Positions 13,001 to 27,600 of a DNA stretch of 64,000 nt are shown here, piece after piece. The notes beneath the pieces are model-generated. The model was not told the origin of the DNA. It worked only from the letters and a program-made list of their open reading frames with translations, and did not search any database. The translations under genes and the position numbers were made by a program. This stretch comes from Saccharina japonica. Taxonomy: Eukaryota; Sar; Phaeophyceae; Laminariales; Laminariaceae. How positions within the stretch are numbered: the first letter of the stretch is position 1; each line of letters opens with the position of its first letter. The stretch covers positions 336,146 to 400,145 of the forward strand of contig MEHQ01003153.1 in NCBI GenBank assembly GCA_008828725.1, in the 5' to 3' direction.

Positions 13001-16000
13001 CCGCGATCCTACAATCGAACTCAGGTAAACTATTCGTACGAACAACCCGAATGTTGGCATTTGGTATGCCTCCATACGAATACGTTGATAAACCATGTAC
13101 AAAGTCGGTCGCCCCGATGGTCTAGAGGTAACCTCGAACACTTCTAAAGGTTGATGTCTGGAGTTCGAATCTCACGTGAGTCGGACTTTTGAGTTTATTT
13201 GCAAAAATAAAAATAAAACCGAATCAACTGCTGCGAGCACCTACGTAGTAGCGTGGGTAGGCACAATTCGATGCGAGTCGACGAGGGAAGAAAACGCTGA
13301 AAGCTTCTCGCGATAAAAATACAAGGCAAGAACCGTAGTGGGGGAGGAGGGAGAGGAGCCTACTTTGTGACCCCGGATCTGAGTTACGACTGGGAGGAGA
13401 GAGAAAGAAGGGGCGAAGATAATAAATGGGATGAGGAAACAACAAAACTGGCCTCACCTCATCAACGTATTGATAAACCAAATCTGAACGCGTACGTACT
13501 GCTACTCGATACAACCAAACACAATTATGCTACTCGTATCGCTGCTGTGGTCTACAGTATGCACGACATGTTGCTGACAACGAGCTTTTAAAGCAACGCC
13601 CTGACCCTACAGTATACCGCCGTGACAAAATAGATGTCTTGAATAGTTACCTACTGTGCCAGGAGTTGTGCATTCCTATTACGCAGGGATGGGATATATA
13701 GCGGCTTTGCGATTAACCCCGCCATCTACGTATAGCGTATCAGTCTGAGTACTACTTTGGGGTCCAAAGGCAAAAGCCAATATTCTGCTTAGAGGCCAGC
13801 GGAGACGTGTGCTACGGAAGGCGCAGCACCAATTTTTTCCATGACGCTCCACTACATCGACGAACGCCGTATTTCTCCCAAGAACTGAGTGTGAGAAACG
13901 AACGGACTCATCAAACTCCGGTGTATGGTAGGCTTTGTCCGAAATATGTCGTGCACAGAAATTAGATGATCGAAATTGGGTATTGAATATTAGTACCTCG
14001 GTTGTGGAACCTCGGTCAGTCGCGAATGGGTCAGCCGAATAACGTTGCCTCTACAGTAACAGGCGTGTGGAGACCACGTCGTTGTGATTTAACGTTCGAA
14101 TCTATTTGCGTATTGTTTATGTACGCCGCTGTCGAACGTGCCCCTTGCTGGCCCACGTGCCTATACCATGAATAGTCGAGAGAGAGAGTAGTAGATAAAG
14201 TACACTCGTACACCCAGACACCAAATACACACCAGGTGGGTCAATACCGTTCTGTCAGAGACCACACCACATAAACTACACACAGGAGGTAAGCCGCACC
14301 AGGATTGTCACCGGCTGCACCCCTCACATATATACGAACAGTATCATTGTATCAAAGCCCGGGTCGTATCATTATCATCGGCGACTGCTCCCACGAGGAA
14401 CAGCTTCACGCGAGGCATCCATCATCTCAGATCATAATGGCTCGCCACACCATATAAAACCCCAATCTCCGTAGGCCAGTATGAAACCTCCATATATCGG
14501 GAAGCCAGTATCGAGCAACCGCATACCACAACCAGCCCCCCTATTCGGTACGCGATACGATAGGTCCCGAACATATTATCACCAATTGCCAGGTAAAACG
14601 GCAAGTCCCAAATTCCATAATAAATCACTGCCAAGGTAAAACGGCAACCCCAAATTCCATCCTTCATCATTGCCAAGGTAAAACGGCAATCCCAAATCCC
14701 ATCGTCAAGAAATGCCGGCGTAAAACGGCAATCCTGATACCAAATATCTCAATCTCGATTCCAGTGTATATCTCCTAAACTATAGCGAGACAGTAACTAC
14801 GGGCAGGGAAAATCCAACAAACGTGAGTATGCTGGTAAAATCTTCAAACCAAATCAATAACACCGTCTTCACACAGATACCGTACCGCCCGAGAACATCA
14901 ACCCCCTGTTGTGTACTCTGTAAGAGGACAACAACAGAACATCTCTGATATAGAACATCTCAAATAAAATCATAGCAGCCCCCCTGCTTGACACTCCCCT
15001 CGGAATGATACAAGAAGACAACAATCCGCATCTGAATTCAAAAGTACTATTGGTTTCATAATTTGTTTCCCCTGTACGTTGTGCGCAATTAACCAATAGC
15101 CAAAGCGTACGGCACGATTCATCAACATCATCGGCATACTCTATTGGCGTATTCATCATATTCAAGGTAGGGGTACCTCCCAACACTTTCTCCATTTCCT
15201 TAAGAACTCCTGAAGTTGCACGTTAGTTCTTCAAGTACTTTCCAAAAACATCCCATGCACATCGAAAACTCCTACTATTATCCCCCAAAACCAAATGGCC
15301 CGAAACTCCCGGAAAAACAAACAAACAAGCGAACCAGTGGATGAAATCACAACAGGTTCATCACAGAGTCACGGTCAAAGCGAAGCGTGTCAGCATGCAA
15401 CGGTTTGATGAGAAAGTCGGCTTGCTGCTCTGCCGACCGTACGTGTTAATCTTATACTACCCGTTAGGCACATGCTCCAGACATCTACGTCAAAGCATAC
15501 ATAGACACTAGCGCATATAACTGCTCCACCAGAGACAGACCTCCGGTCAGTAGCCTTGCGTGCATAGTCCGCATGCACGTATGATATAACCCGACTCCAC
15601 TATCTGCGATGTAAAGTCTTCGTGTTACCGAGTACAACTGCTATCTCCCCCCTGCTCGGTAGACGACAAAACATTCATCGCATGGTTGATAGTAAAATGC
15701 TGCGACATCAGTGTGACTCTGAAATTCCTCAACCATAAAACCAAAACCAAACTCAAGTCCAAACCCACAAACCAGAAACATCCGCGGCCTACGTATAGGA
15801 AATAAGCCCTCAACGAAACAGAACGTCGTTGTTCTCTCGAAAAGACTGCTGGATCCAGCGTTATAATCCAACAATCCTCTTATCAAAACAAGTATTTAGG
15901 CCCTTGATATACCACGTAAAGCATGATCTTTCAATCATCCCCCAGGTCATGATAAATGGACTGCCATAAACCAGATACGTGACAAAATGCAGCTGTTGAT

Positions 16001-18577
16001 GCTGTTATTTTATAGTATTCTGACATCGTACTTCAGAGGTCGTAGTACGCAATTCAGAATGCCAAATATCAGGTACCAGTCATATCACTATACTCGTATA
16101 TCCAATGCAAGCATATTGCAATCGAAGCGTCATAGATATTTCGTCTCGTCAATCCCTACTGAAACAAACGATCCAAAAGCATTTAATCTACTGTAGGCCA
16201 TTGCTACTAAACTGCCCCAACCCCACGCGCTCAACCCCCGTCTCCTGCTCCCTACCCCACGGACTCAACGCTTGTCTCTGCCGCGGCTCAACGTCACCGC
16301 GGCATGGACTACATCTCATAAATCCGCAGAGTGAGGGTGCAGTTTGACTCGTTGAGCAAAGGGTGCATCGGGTGGTTACTTTCAGCGCCAGGAACCAAGT
16401 CAAATCGTTAGTTAATGAATCACATCATTATGCACTATGTCTGTGGGTAGAATCATGCCATCAACCCCCCCCGTCGTGATTCTTTTCAACACAACAATAG
16501 TGACAAAAACAACGTCAGTACAGATTTCTAATTGATCTTTCTTCTCCATAACCACGAAAAATAACGTTTACCATTGCAGTGCATCAGAACTGATTTTCAC
16601 ACACATCAATATCATGTACTGCTGTAGAATCAAGCTTAAATCAGCAGTAATGTTCCAACACATTGATCATGCATTGAATAATCAAGCCAAAATTAGCAGT
16701 AGTTTCCCAACACATTATATAACATGCGCTTGAGAATCAAGCTGGCAGCCCACCCCCTGTTATGCTTCAAGCAACACACAGCAATACGGGCATCATGCAT
16801 CCACGTATAACTATAATACGGTATACCAGTACACAGCAGTCTAACAGATCATGCACTGCTGCTGTAGAATCAAGCCGTCACAAATCATCATGCACTGTAG
16901 CATGCTGTCGAATCAGTCCATCACAAACTGGTTTCACACAGCAGTGCACTTCGTCTGTAGAGTCATGGCATCACAACCCCCCCCCGTGATTTCAACAGCA
17001 AGACACACAATATAGTTGTACTCTATCATACCAGGGTACAATCAAACAACTACAGCAGTCCTCGCGCACACATACCAGCCAATTGTTGACTTGATTGGGT
17101 CAAACGGGAACGTCCGCTCTCCTACCCAGTTCCCATCCAACCACACACATAGCTGCGATCCACCATACCAGGACCACAACTACAGCAGTCCTTGCTCAAA
17201 TATGCCGGCCAAGACACAGAGAAGCACGAAAACAAAACAACAGGCCAAGAAAATCCAACCCACTGAATCCACCAACAAGAAAGTTGGAAAATATAACATG
17301 CCTGCTTCCCCGGATCAAATGGGAAATATCGCGCCCCGCCGCTGCTGCTGCTGCTGCTGCTGCTGTTGCTGCTGTTGCTTCTGCTGCTGGTCTCCTCTCC
17401 CATGAGCTCCACCCCTCGTCCATCACTGTACCCCCCCCCAACCGCGTCAGGCCCATCCCGTTTGCCTGGATCAAACGGGTATGTTACACCCTTCTGGCCC
17501 AAGCCCACCTGCGACACTCCTCCGCCCACACCGTCCTCATCCCATTGTTGCTGCATCGACCAAAGCGGCGGGGGCGTTACACCAACACCACCGAGCTCCA
17601 CCTCAGGCTCAGCAACACTAAGTTACACCACGTCAGCCTCAGCATAAACGAGCTCTTTCTCCTCAGCAACACTAAGATTGTCGAAGCTCCGGTACGGAAC
17701 ACCAACTCCTCAAGCTCGTCGCTTGGCAGACTGCAACATCTCCCACGATTTTTTCTTCTGCAGGACGGTTCGCGGTTGAGGTCCATGAACCATATTCCAC
17801 ATCTCCTCGCGCGCAGCTGCTGTACGGGCTTCCCGCTTGCTGACGACATCCAGCTCCAAATTCACGTCCTGTATCTGCTGCTGCTGCTGTGGCCCAACTC
17901 CCAACTGTTGTTGTTACTGCTGCTGTGGCCTAACTTCCAACTGTCGCTGCTGCTGCGCGGCGCCACCGTACTGCCGCTGCTGCTGCTGCTGCCGAAGTAG
18001 CTCGCTTCCCCCAGACATACAGGTAGTACTATCCCTCCTCATCACCGACCCAGGCACTACCGGCTCCACCTGCGGCTGCTGAAGCGCCGCCGTTCCAGCC
18101 TGCGTCACGTAGCGGTGGTTCGGCGCGTAAACGATACTAGGCTGGTCAGTGCACTGCCTGGCCCTGTGACCATAAGCTAGGAACCCATCGCACACGCTGT
18201 TTGGTGCAAAGAAAATCGCGGCCTCATACCCTCGAGCACCACAACGTTCGCACGTGTAGAATTCCCCCATCGACGCTCCTGGAGGCGGAGGTGATTCTGG
18301 CTGATACCACCCACTTCCGGTATTACCTGCCCCACCAGCGCCCCCCGGCCTCTGCTGCTGCTGCTGCTGCTGACGTGGGTGCTGCTGCTGGAAACTATGG
18401 CCTCCACCCCCACGCTACTGCTGTTGTCCCCCCCCAATACCTCACGGCGCTTCGCGCTTGGTGCAAGCAATGTCTGCCTGGTTGGTGAAAACCCAACGTG
18501 CTCCGTCCCGGCATTGTAGGGATGCGAGGGTCTATGGTCATATGACTACGGCCGTGCACGACATGAGTACACCCCCA

Positions 18578-18612
<35 letters not shown>

Positions 18613-21600
18613 GCGGCGCCACCGTACTGCCGCTGCTGCTGCTGCTGCTGCCCGACCATCTCCATAGTCAATCCACCCCGATACTACCCCACCTCTAACA
18701 CAGTATAACGCTCCAACGACCTCCGGGCCCGAAGCAATCCGATGATCGTGTTTATGTACGCCGCTGTCGAACGTGTCCTTTGCTGGCCCACGTGCCTATA
18801 CCATGAATAGCGGAGAGAGAGAGAGTAGTAGATAAAGTAAACTCGTACACCCAGATACCAAATACACATCAGGTTGGTCAATACCGTTCTGTCAGAGACC
18901 ACACCACATAAACCACACACAGGAGGTAAGCCGCACCAGGATTGTCACCGGCCGTACCCCTCACATATATACGAGCAGTATCATTGTATCAAAGCCCGGG
19001 TCGTATCATTAACATCGGCGACTGCTCCCACGAGGAATAGCCTCACGCGAGGCATCCATCATCTCAGATCATAATGTCTCGCCACACCATATAAAACCCC
19101 AATCTCCGTAGGCCAGTATGAAACCTCCATATATCGGAAAACCAGTATCGAGCGACCGCATACCACAAACAACGTACCAGGTATTACAGTTTCCATACCG
19201 GTATGAGTCGTTAGAGCCGTTGTTGTCAGAGAGTATTTTTTCCAGACTTTCCAGTTTTGTTTTGTTTGGTGTGAAATTTGGCATCAAGATAAATAGGCGT
19301 TCTGTCGCAACTTGTGACAGTTAACAGAGGGGAAAATATCAGGAAAGTCGAATTTCACATATTTTGGAAGCAAACAACAGTAAAACCTGGAAGGTTAAAC
19401 AAAAGCGCGAAGCGAATTGTCACAAATTAATGTGGAAATTCCGCAAAACAAACAAAACACACAACAACGGCCCTAATTCGGCCCGACGTTTAGCTGGAAG
19501 GTGTAGCATGAATCCGCGTTCACGCACCATCTCTAATATGTTTCCGGTACTGGGGTAATATCACAACATTTAGACTGGTCGATATTCTTATCCGTGTCGT
19601 ATCGTGGTTCCAAACCACCTATTGCGCGTATTCTCGGCATTCGTTTCCTCGTTTATAGAACAACATTTCAACGCTGCATATTTATTTGGCTCTCTCATTG
19701 CAGGCAGCGGGTATTCACGTCATCGGTTGCAATAGTACTGTCTCTTGATGGTACAACAGATCACGCTGCTTTATAATATTAGCATGATGCAGATTTATGT
19801 AATCACATGCCGCCAGCCGCGTCTCACTCCTTGCATATACATCCCTTCGGGGTCGCTCGAGGTCGAAGGTGCGACTGTACAGCCCTCGAGTGAAACACGT
19901 CCGAGCACGCAGTCTCACCACGTTTGGCAGGCGGGGGGGGGGTAGGTTTGCTCAGACTCCTAAGACGATGAGCTCTATACCTCGACCAAAAACATACTTA
20001 CCTTAGGGAAAAGGATAGGGTAAGGGCCACAGAAACAAGGAAACCAGCGGAAAACAAAACAAAAATAGCTCCTATGTTGATGAGGAAGATCCGTCCGCCT
20101 CGAATAATAGTTTCACCTAAACCTAATTCAGTGTAGTCTTGTTGGTGCCCTCGTCATAAATAATTGTGTCTATAACAGGATGGAACCGAGCTCAACGACA
20201 TCCTCTACACATCAGCTGTGGGAGAGGACGGTTCCGTCCTTTTGGCCGGGTTTTCGAACGGGAAATGGAGCGATCTGAGCTTTGGTTTGAGCGATTTTGT
20301 CGCGATCAAACTCGATCCAGACGGGAGAGAGGCGTGGAGGTGGCAGGTACGGCGGCCAGTCTGCCTTTCGAGATAACAAGCTAAGGAGGGTCGTTCTATG
20401 GTGGCACGGATTTCTCAAGCTGTCGGTCGTTCGAGACTGAGTATGCTCTATATACCTATACGCAAACACAGTAAAAAAGTCCCAAGGCTGGGACAAGAAC
20501 AGCACTTTTGCAAACTCGATATTTGTTGAGCGTTTGAGCTCCTCGAGGGGGAATCTTTCGTCCAGTACGATACGTTTTACTCAAAGTATATAGACCTACA
20601 TATAAATATGTGCTTGAAGTAGAGAGTGGTCCGTAGTGGTCCGTACCATCTTTACGGGTCACTTGCGCTGTGTTTTGTTATTTTCTGTTTAGGATCGAAC
20701 TTTGTTAAGTGTTCCGCTTTCGAAACTGTTTTGTAGATACCCTTTCCGCTTTCGAAGCTTTCCGGCCTTTCTTCCCTTATTAATGTTTTTTATGGCGTTT
20801 AGGGAACAAACGTTTCGGCGTTTATGACTCGACTACTTTTTTGTATGAAAGGACATATTTTGGTCGACCCTCGAAGATATCTTTTTTTCTTCGTCTTTTG
20901 TTTTGTTAAATGAAAAGAAAGCTGCGGTGGTGATGCTGTTTGTGGTTATGCTTCTATTGCTGTTGCCGATGGTGCTGCTGCAACCACTGCTCATGTCCGT
21001 TGTTGCCGATATTTCACCTCCCTACGAGTGCATACACTCTTATGGGTTTTTTTCGCATGGTTATTCGTGATTGTTAGCCCGCATTTACCAGGAGACAATC
21101 GACCAGATACAACACGCACGCCATCAATTATGAACAGGAAAGTGTGGGTTGCAGCCTTCTTTTCTTCGTCTTTATTTTTGTTAGATGAAAAGAAAGCTGC
21201 GGTGCTGATGCTGTTCGTGCTTATGCTTCTACTGCTGCTGCCGATGCCGCTGCTGCAGCGACTGCTCATATCCATTGTTGCCCTTGCTCCATCTCCGTAC
21301 GATTACATACACTTTGTTGTTGGGTTTTGTTCGCATGGTTTTTCGTGAATATTAGACTGCATTTACCAGGAAACAATCAAACAGAAAAGACACGCACGCG
21401 CCATCAATTATGAACGAGCAAGTATATGTTGTTTTTTCGTTGGATGAAAAGACAGCTGCGGTGCTGATTCCACCTCTCTACGAAAGCATACACTCTGTCG
21501 TTGTTGGGGGGGGGGTGGCTTGTTTCTTACTGCTGCTGCTGCTGCTGATATTTGTTTCGTTAAAAGAAAATAAAGCTGCGGTGCTGATGCTGTCTGTGCT

Positions 21601-24600
21601 GACGCTTCTGGTCATACTACACCTTCCTACGAGTACATACACTCTGTTGTCGGTGTTGCCCATGTACCACCTTCGCACGAGTAAAAACATTTTGTTGTAG
21701 CCAAAGTTTTCATGCCGACTCCAGCTGTGCTCTTTCTATCAACGCACCAGATCATTAGCCCGCATTAACCAGGACACAACCGACCAGAAAATATGCGCAC
21801 GCAATCAAAATGAACAGCACGTTATTTGTTCTCATTTCTCTTCGTAATATTGTTTTGTTTTTGGACGATAAGAAAGCGGGGATGATTCCTCCTCCCGTGT
21901 ACATATATACTCTGTTGCTGGTTTGTTTTGTTCGCATAGTTTTCCGAAACAATTATCCCGCATTTACCAGGAAACAACCCACTAGAAAAAACGCGCACGC
22001 CATCAATGGACAAGCAGTTTGTTTTGTCTTTCATTTCAGATGATAATTGCTTTGTTAGAAGAAAATAAATCTGCGGTGCTGATGCTGTTTGTGCTTACGC
22101 TTCTGCTCATACTCCACCTCCCTACGAGTACATATACTCTGTTGTTGTCGGTGACGCCCGTAATCTACCTCCCTACGAGTACATACATATTATGCTCGAG
22201 TACATATCCTCTGTAGCTTTTGAGTTTTTTTCGCATGATATTTATTTTGTTAGTTGTTATTGAGTTTTTGTTCACATGTCGCTGCAACTAATGCTCATAT
22301 TTGTACGATGCTGCTGTCGTTGTTGCCCATACGTCACCTCAATATGAGTACATATCCTCTGTTGTTGGGTTTTGTTCGCATGATATATATTTTGTTAGCA
22401 GAAATGAAAGCTGCGGTGCTGATGCTGTTTGCGCTTATGTTTCTGCTCATACTACAGTACACCCTACGAGTACGTAGCCTCTGTTGTTCAAGGTGTTGCC
22501 CATACTCGACCTTCCTACGAGTACATATGCTCTTTTGTTCTTGAGTTAGATGCCGATGCTGCTGCCACCACACGGTACGGCTGTCGTGGTTGCCCTTACC
22601 TCCCTACTACAGTAGTACAAATACAGTGTTTTTTCGCATGGCTCTTCCCGGTCACTGCCCGCATTAACTAGGAAACAACCGACCAAGTTTTTTATGCCGA
22701 CTCCACCTGTGCTCTCTTTATCAACCCATCAGATAATTAGCCTGCATCAACCAGGAAACAACCGACCAGAAAAACTGCGGACGCAATCAAAACGAACAGC
22801 AAGTTCTTATTTTCTTCTTTATGGGTGATAAGAGAGCGGTGCTGATTCCACCTCTCGAGTACATATACTCTGTTGTAAAAGGCCCGAAGTCAACATCTTC
22901 TTTGTGACTGTCATATTATATGGTGTACGTATAAAGCAGAAGTAGCACGTAGCAAAGTAGGATGTACTGCTGTACGTACATATTTTACCAGCAGGCGGCA
23001 GCAGGATAAAACACGAATCGAGAGTTCGTACGTACATGTTGTTTACTTTGGTTTTCTTGTTCGTCTAAACGCTTTGTCCGCACTTCTCGGTTTTAGGTGA
23101 AGAAAGAAGTTGCTTCTGTCGTTTTTTCTGCTGTTGTTGTTGCTGCTGCTACTGTTGTGCATTGTGTTGGTGCTCTGCTGCGGTCGAGGTAACCCCTACT
23201 TCTTGCTTCGCCCTTACTATGACCACTCCGTAGGAAAGCCTTGTACGTGTTTGGGAATACGTACGTACGCGTAGCGCATTGAAATGATGTCCGGGTTGCC
23301 CTGAAAAACATCCCACGGGGTACTGTTTGGCGTGAGGCATTGGGCTCCTCACTTGAGGAGCTAAAAACAAATAAGCCACCACCCCTAAAGGGGCAGTGCT
23401 CAGCAACCCCTTTAGAGACCCAGTGGTATCATCACCACTTGCAAATACTGCTGTCAAGTGAACGGTTGCAGTGCCTGATTTGGGCCTGCCACATATCCAA
23501 GCAGCGGGCACAGCTGTGCCGGTCATGCAGTCTCCACGAAGTTGTGAAAGGGACCAACACCACGGCAAGACAGGAGGGTAAGTAGGCAGGTAGGTAGGTA
23601 GGGATGCTCGAGCTAGCCAGAACTACTGTGTGCACGGGCGCGACAAAAGTCATAGCATTTTTGTTCGGTCGAACCACTTCTGCCTGACTGGGACTGTTAG
23701 TATACTTCTCAACCGAAGTACTGCCCAATACGGCATGCGGCTTATGAATGTCAGCGTTTGGGTCAGGCAAAGAGCCCCTTGAGTGATAAGTTCCAGAACA
23801 AACAGGTACTGTAACCCTACCGTGATACGCATCTGCACCATACGCCCTGCGTGGCGAAATAATGGCGGATTTTGCGGTGACTACCGACGCGTGCTACGCG
23901 AGAGGTAGAACTTTGTTTGGCTGCCATGTTTTAGGAATGGTCGGGCTTCTTACCTTAACCCAAAATCATTGTGTTGCAGAATGTTTATTTATACCAGTGA
24001 GCAATCCCACGGTGGGGGTACCACTTTTTGGCTCCATATTTTCTGACCGGTTGAGTTCCTCACGTGAGTAACCACCGGATACTATTAATATTTTACTGGT
24101 ATGTTTGTTTTTGGACTACCGCATCGAAGGTGGTGGTCGAGCTGCGCGAACGAATGCTTCCGAAGTCATGTTTCGGGTGAGATAATGAGCTCCTCATGCG
24201 AGGAGCTCAGAAAGTTCTGCTGCGCCTCTACCGTGGTATGAGTCACTGGTCACCCCATGGGATTGTTCATCGGGTAGTCCGTTATTTTCCTCCGAAATCA
24301 GTGTTCGGGTGAGGTACAGAGCTCCTCAAGTGACCACCCTTAAGGGACCCAAATTGTGCACTTCTACCGTACAATGGGTCTGCCCATTTCCCCCGCGCGT
24401 TAAGAGTATCAGAAACTCCAGAGCATAATATGTGTAACGAGGGCAGTTCAACAATTGAACAATTGCGACGTACGTACGTAGCTCCAAAAATAAATAATCG
24501 CTTCTGAGATCTGTTTCATTTTCAGCATGTGAACGGTTTGGGTCGACTACTTGCCCTGCGCTTGCCAATGTATGAACATGTATGCTGATGTTCGACCTGT

Positions 24601-27600
24601 TGGACCGCATTGTCGACCTCGTTGCGGCTAGAGTGGCACGACGGACGACGATCTCATCAGGGAAGCGGCAATTGGGAACGACGGATCCGTGTTCCTGACA
24701 GGGACCACAAGGGGTGGCTGGAGCGGTGCGAATGAGGGGGAAAGAGATTTCGCTGCATGCAAGCTCGACGCCAACGGTGCTGAAGAGTGGAGGTGGCAGG
24801 TAACCTTGCAGAACTCGGACATAGCACAATCTATCCATCTACAGATGTAGACTATCTAGTTCCTCGCCTGCTGTTGTGATAAGTTGGGCAGCAGCTGCGT
24901 AGTACATAATCGACCAAGGGGAGCTTGCGCTAGACTATACGGGTTATACGGGTCCCATCCGGCTGCATGACCTACCATGGATTGAACACGACCGGAAATA
25001 TATACTGCAATGGCAATCGATTATCTGCCTGAGAGGTTTGTCATTCGTGTTACAGATGCAGTTTACGACGGTCCTCTCTGCGAAACAATTATTGTCTGGA
25101 CTTGACAAGCGCGTAGGGTGAAACTTCAGAGTTCTAAACTGAGCAAAGTTCACAACGGGAAGCGTTGGGCAGCGGCTCAGTACATTGATATGTTTTCACA
25201 TCGGGTCAATGTGAGCCACTTCGTTCGGACTGCTTTTCTCCAAAACCAGCGTTTGGTGAGGGGTAGAGGTCTTCAAGCGAGAACCCCCAGAGAAAACGTT
25301 GTGCGCCTCTACCGTAGCATGTCTCAGACGCAGGCTGCAATAGCGATGCACCTACGTGTTTCTGGGTCATCTACGTACGACATACCGACTTGGAGATACT
25401 GTACCCCTAAAAGTGTAATTCAACGAACTACAGGTAGGGGTGCAACGATCGCAGGGGTCGCAGGGGTCGGGTTGGGTCTTTGATCTTCAGCCGCTCAGAA
25501 CCACTCGGGCGAGTAGCTGTCTTGTTTATATTTTCCGATCTTGAGCTTTTAGGTCTACGACTTTCGCGATATTCACGACGCATGCTACGATAGAGGTAGC
25601 ACCTTTCGGCTGACATGCCCTCTCTGGTTGACGGGGGGCGCCTCAGACCCAAAATCGTCTGATTCTTCCAGTCTTGTGTTGAAATACGTTCCATCGCATA
25701 GTTAGGACACTGGGTTGCTCATCGGGTAGGACTTTTATTCGTCTCCCAATATTTGGCTTCTTGCGAGGTCTAGAACTCCTCAAGTGACCTCCGTCAAAAA
25801 CATCATGGTGAACCTCTATCGTAGGATGGGATTCAACGACATGGAATTGTTTGTAATTATGTGCCAAAATATGGTGTTCAGGTCCAACTTTGAGTGGCGT
25901 AAAGTCGGTAGCGAAAATAGGGATGCTACCCCCAACCGTAACATGTGATGGTCAACAATATTGGGTTGAATTCCAGGGGTAGGTTTCCCCCGCGATGGTG
26001 AGGCTTTCGTGAGGAGCGAAAAACTCGTTTTATGCCTTTGGGACTATGATACGACACTGACAAAGACACTCGACGCTGCATTGACGTGTGCTACCATAGA
26101 GGTAGCACGTTTAGGCTGATACTGTTTCTGGATGACGGGGGTCCTTATTCCGAAATCGTCGGAATTTAGTTCTTGAGTTTCAGAATGTTTAATTTCATAC
26201 TTAGGCCATCGTATTGTTCATCGGGTGGTACTTTTACTTTCCTCCAAAATTACTTCTTTGGGTGAGGTATAGAGATCTTCAAGCCACCACCCTCATAAGG
26301 CAAAAAAACATGGTGCACCTCTACCTTAGCATACGTCTATTTTTGCGGTCCCACCGTTTAGCTTTCCTTACCCCAGGGTTAGGTAGTTCTAAAAATTGGG
26401 ACCCCTATCGCCCAACCCCTCGGTGGGGCATGCTGAACGACGGGACCGGTGAATGCAGCTTCGCGTGTCTTTGTTAGTGTCATATCCTACAGTAGTTCCA
26501 AGGGCGTGACCAGTTTTGAATAACAAAACCGGCAGCAACTAAGTACGAGTACTCAGAAAGTCTACATACTCGTACGACAAATCTTCGACGAATGAAAAAT
26601 GAAATAATTGAGGCGGTGTTTACGATGACCTCCACACGAGATGGTTCGTCTTTACCTCATTTTTCCCTGTACTAACCTCGAGATTCGTTTCCCCACATTT
26701 CTCCAGAGACAAAACGTCAAGATCAAATAATTATTCTGAATTCGGGACAAAATTTTATACTTCACCTGTTCAGTGCACATCCTGTTGGCGAGAACGGGTT
26801 TCCCCGGGCCAATCTCAGTGGGAAGTATTGACAAAATGAAGAAACCCGACCGAACAGGTCTGTACGTTCTACAGCTCTATATAGGCATTCTTCTGTAATA
26901 CGTTGTGCCCACATTTGACATATTCTGTTTTTTTTCTCGGGTGTGGACGACGTTGACGCTGATGAGCAGACGAGAGGTAAAAACACCGGTCAATGGAGAA
27001 ACCTAGACCTCAATACCACACATTCCAGCTCTCGGCTACTTAGGGCAACCCCCATGCAGTTGTAGCATTTTTGACGCATACGTTCCTCCTCCTCAGGGTG
27101 GAACAGCGGAAGATGACATTCCCCGCGGCGTGAGTGCAGGAGAGGACGGATCGGTGGTCATTACTGGGCACACTTATGGTGCATGGAACGGCGCAAGCTC
27201 TGGGGAAGCCGATTTTGCTGCTGTAAAGCTGGATGCAAACGGGGTCGAGATTTGGCGTTGGCAGGTGACTCTAACGAAACGAAACTAAAATGTTTGGTCT
27301 GTGAAGACGAACCTGTGGCATGGATTACCGCGTTTGTGAAAATAAATGCCTAGTACACATTTGATCATACTGTACTCCGAACAGAGTTTACGGTTACTAA
27401 CATTTTTTTATCTCCTGTCTAGCAGAGGGGGTCATCCGATGACGACGTTGGGCTAGCGTCCGCTTCAAGCTCAAACAATTCCCACATTTTGGTGGCTGGA
27501 TCAACGAAGGGGTCATGGGCCTCGGACAACATGGGTGGATACGATTTCGCTGCTTTCCTGCTCGACACGGAGAGTCCGCCGAGCTCTGCACAAACACTGA

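Larger units (their letters stand above)
14114..19167 (-). mobile_element. Degenerate copia-type LTR retrotransposon, antisense in intron 3
   Basis: Two direct copies of about 418 bp (14114-14530 and 18749-19167) bound the element and have TG...CA ends. On the minus strand the order is 5' LTR (18749-19167), a gag-like region with a damaged zinc knuckle (about 18620-17600), internal repeats, an RNase H remnant (15578-15390) and 3' LTR (14114-14530). A G-rich tract (TAGGGGGGCTGGT) just before the 3' LTR could be the polypurine tract. Protease, integrase and most of reverse transcriptase are missing or unrecognisable. The flanking five bases do not match, so no target duplication is preserved. 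The closely similar LTRs suggest a fairly recent but defective copy. Confidence 0.8.

Noticed and set aside
15625..15886. Minus-strand frames upstream of the RNase H remnant as reverse transcriptase
   Set aside because: I could not recognise the expected YxDD or other conserved blocks, so no call was made.
17095..18000. A 301-codon plus-strand open frame
   Set aside because: It is antisense to the gag-like region and dominated by CTG triplets and Pro/Ser/Leu runs. The minus strand carries the zinc-knuckle and RNase H remnants.
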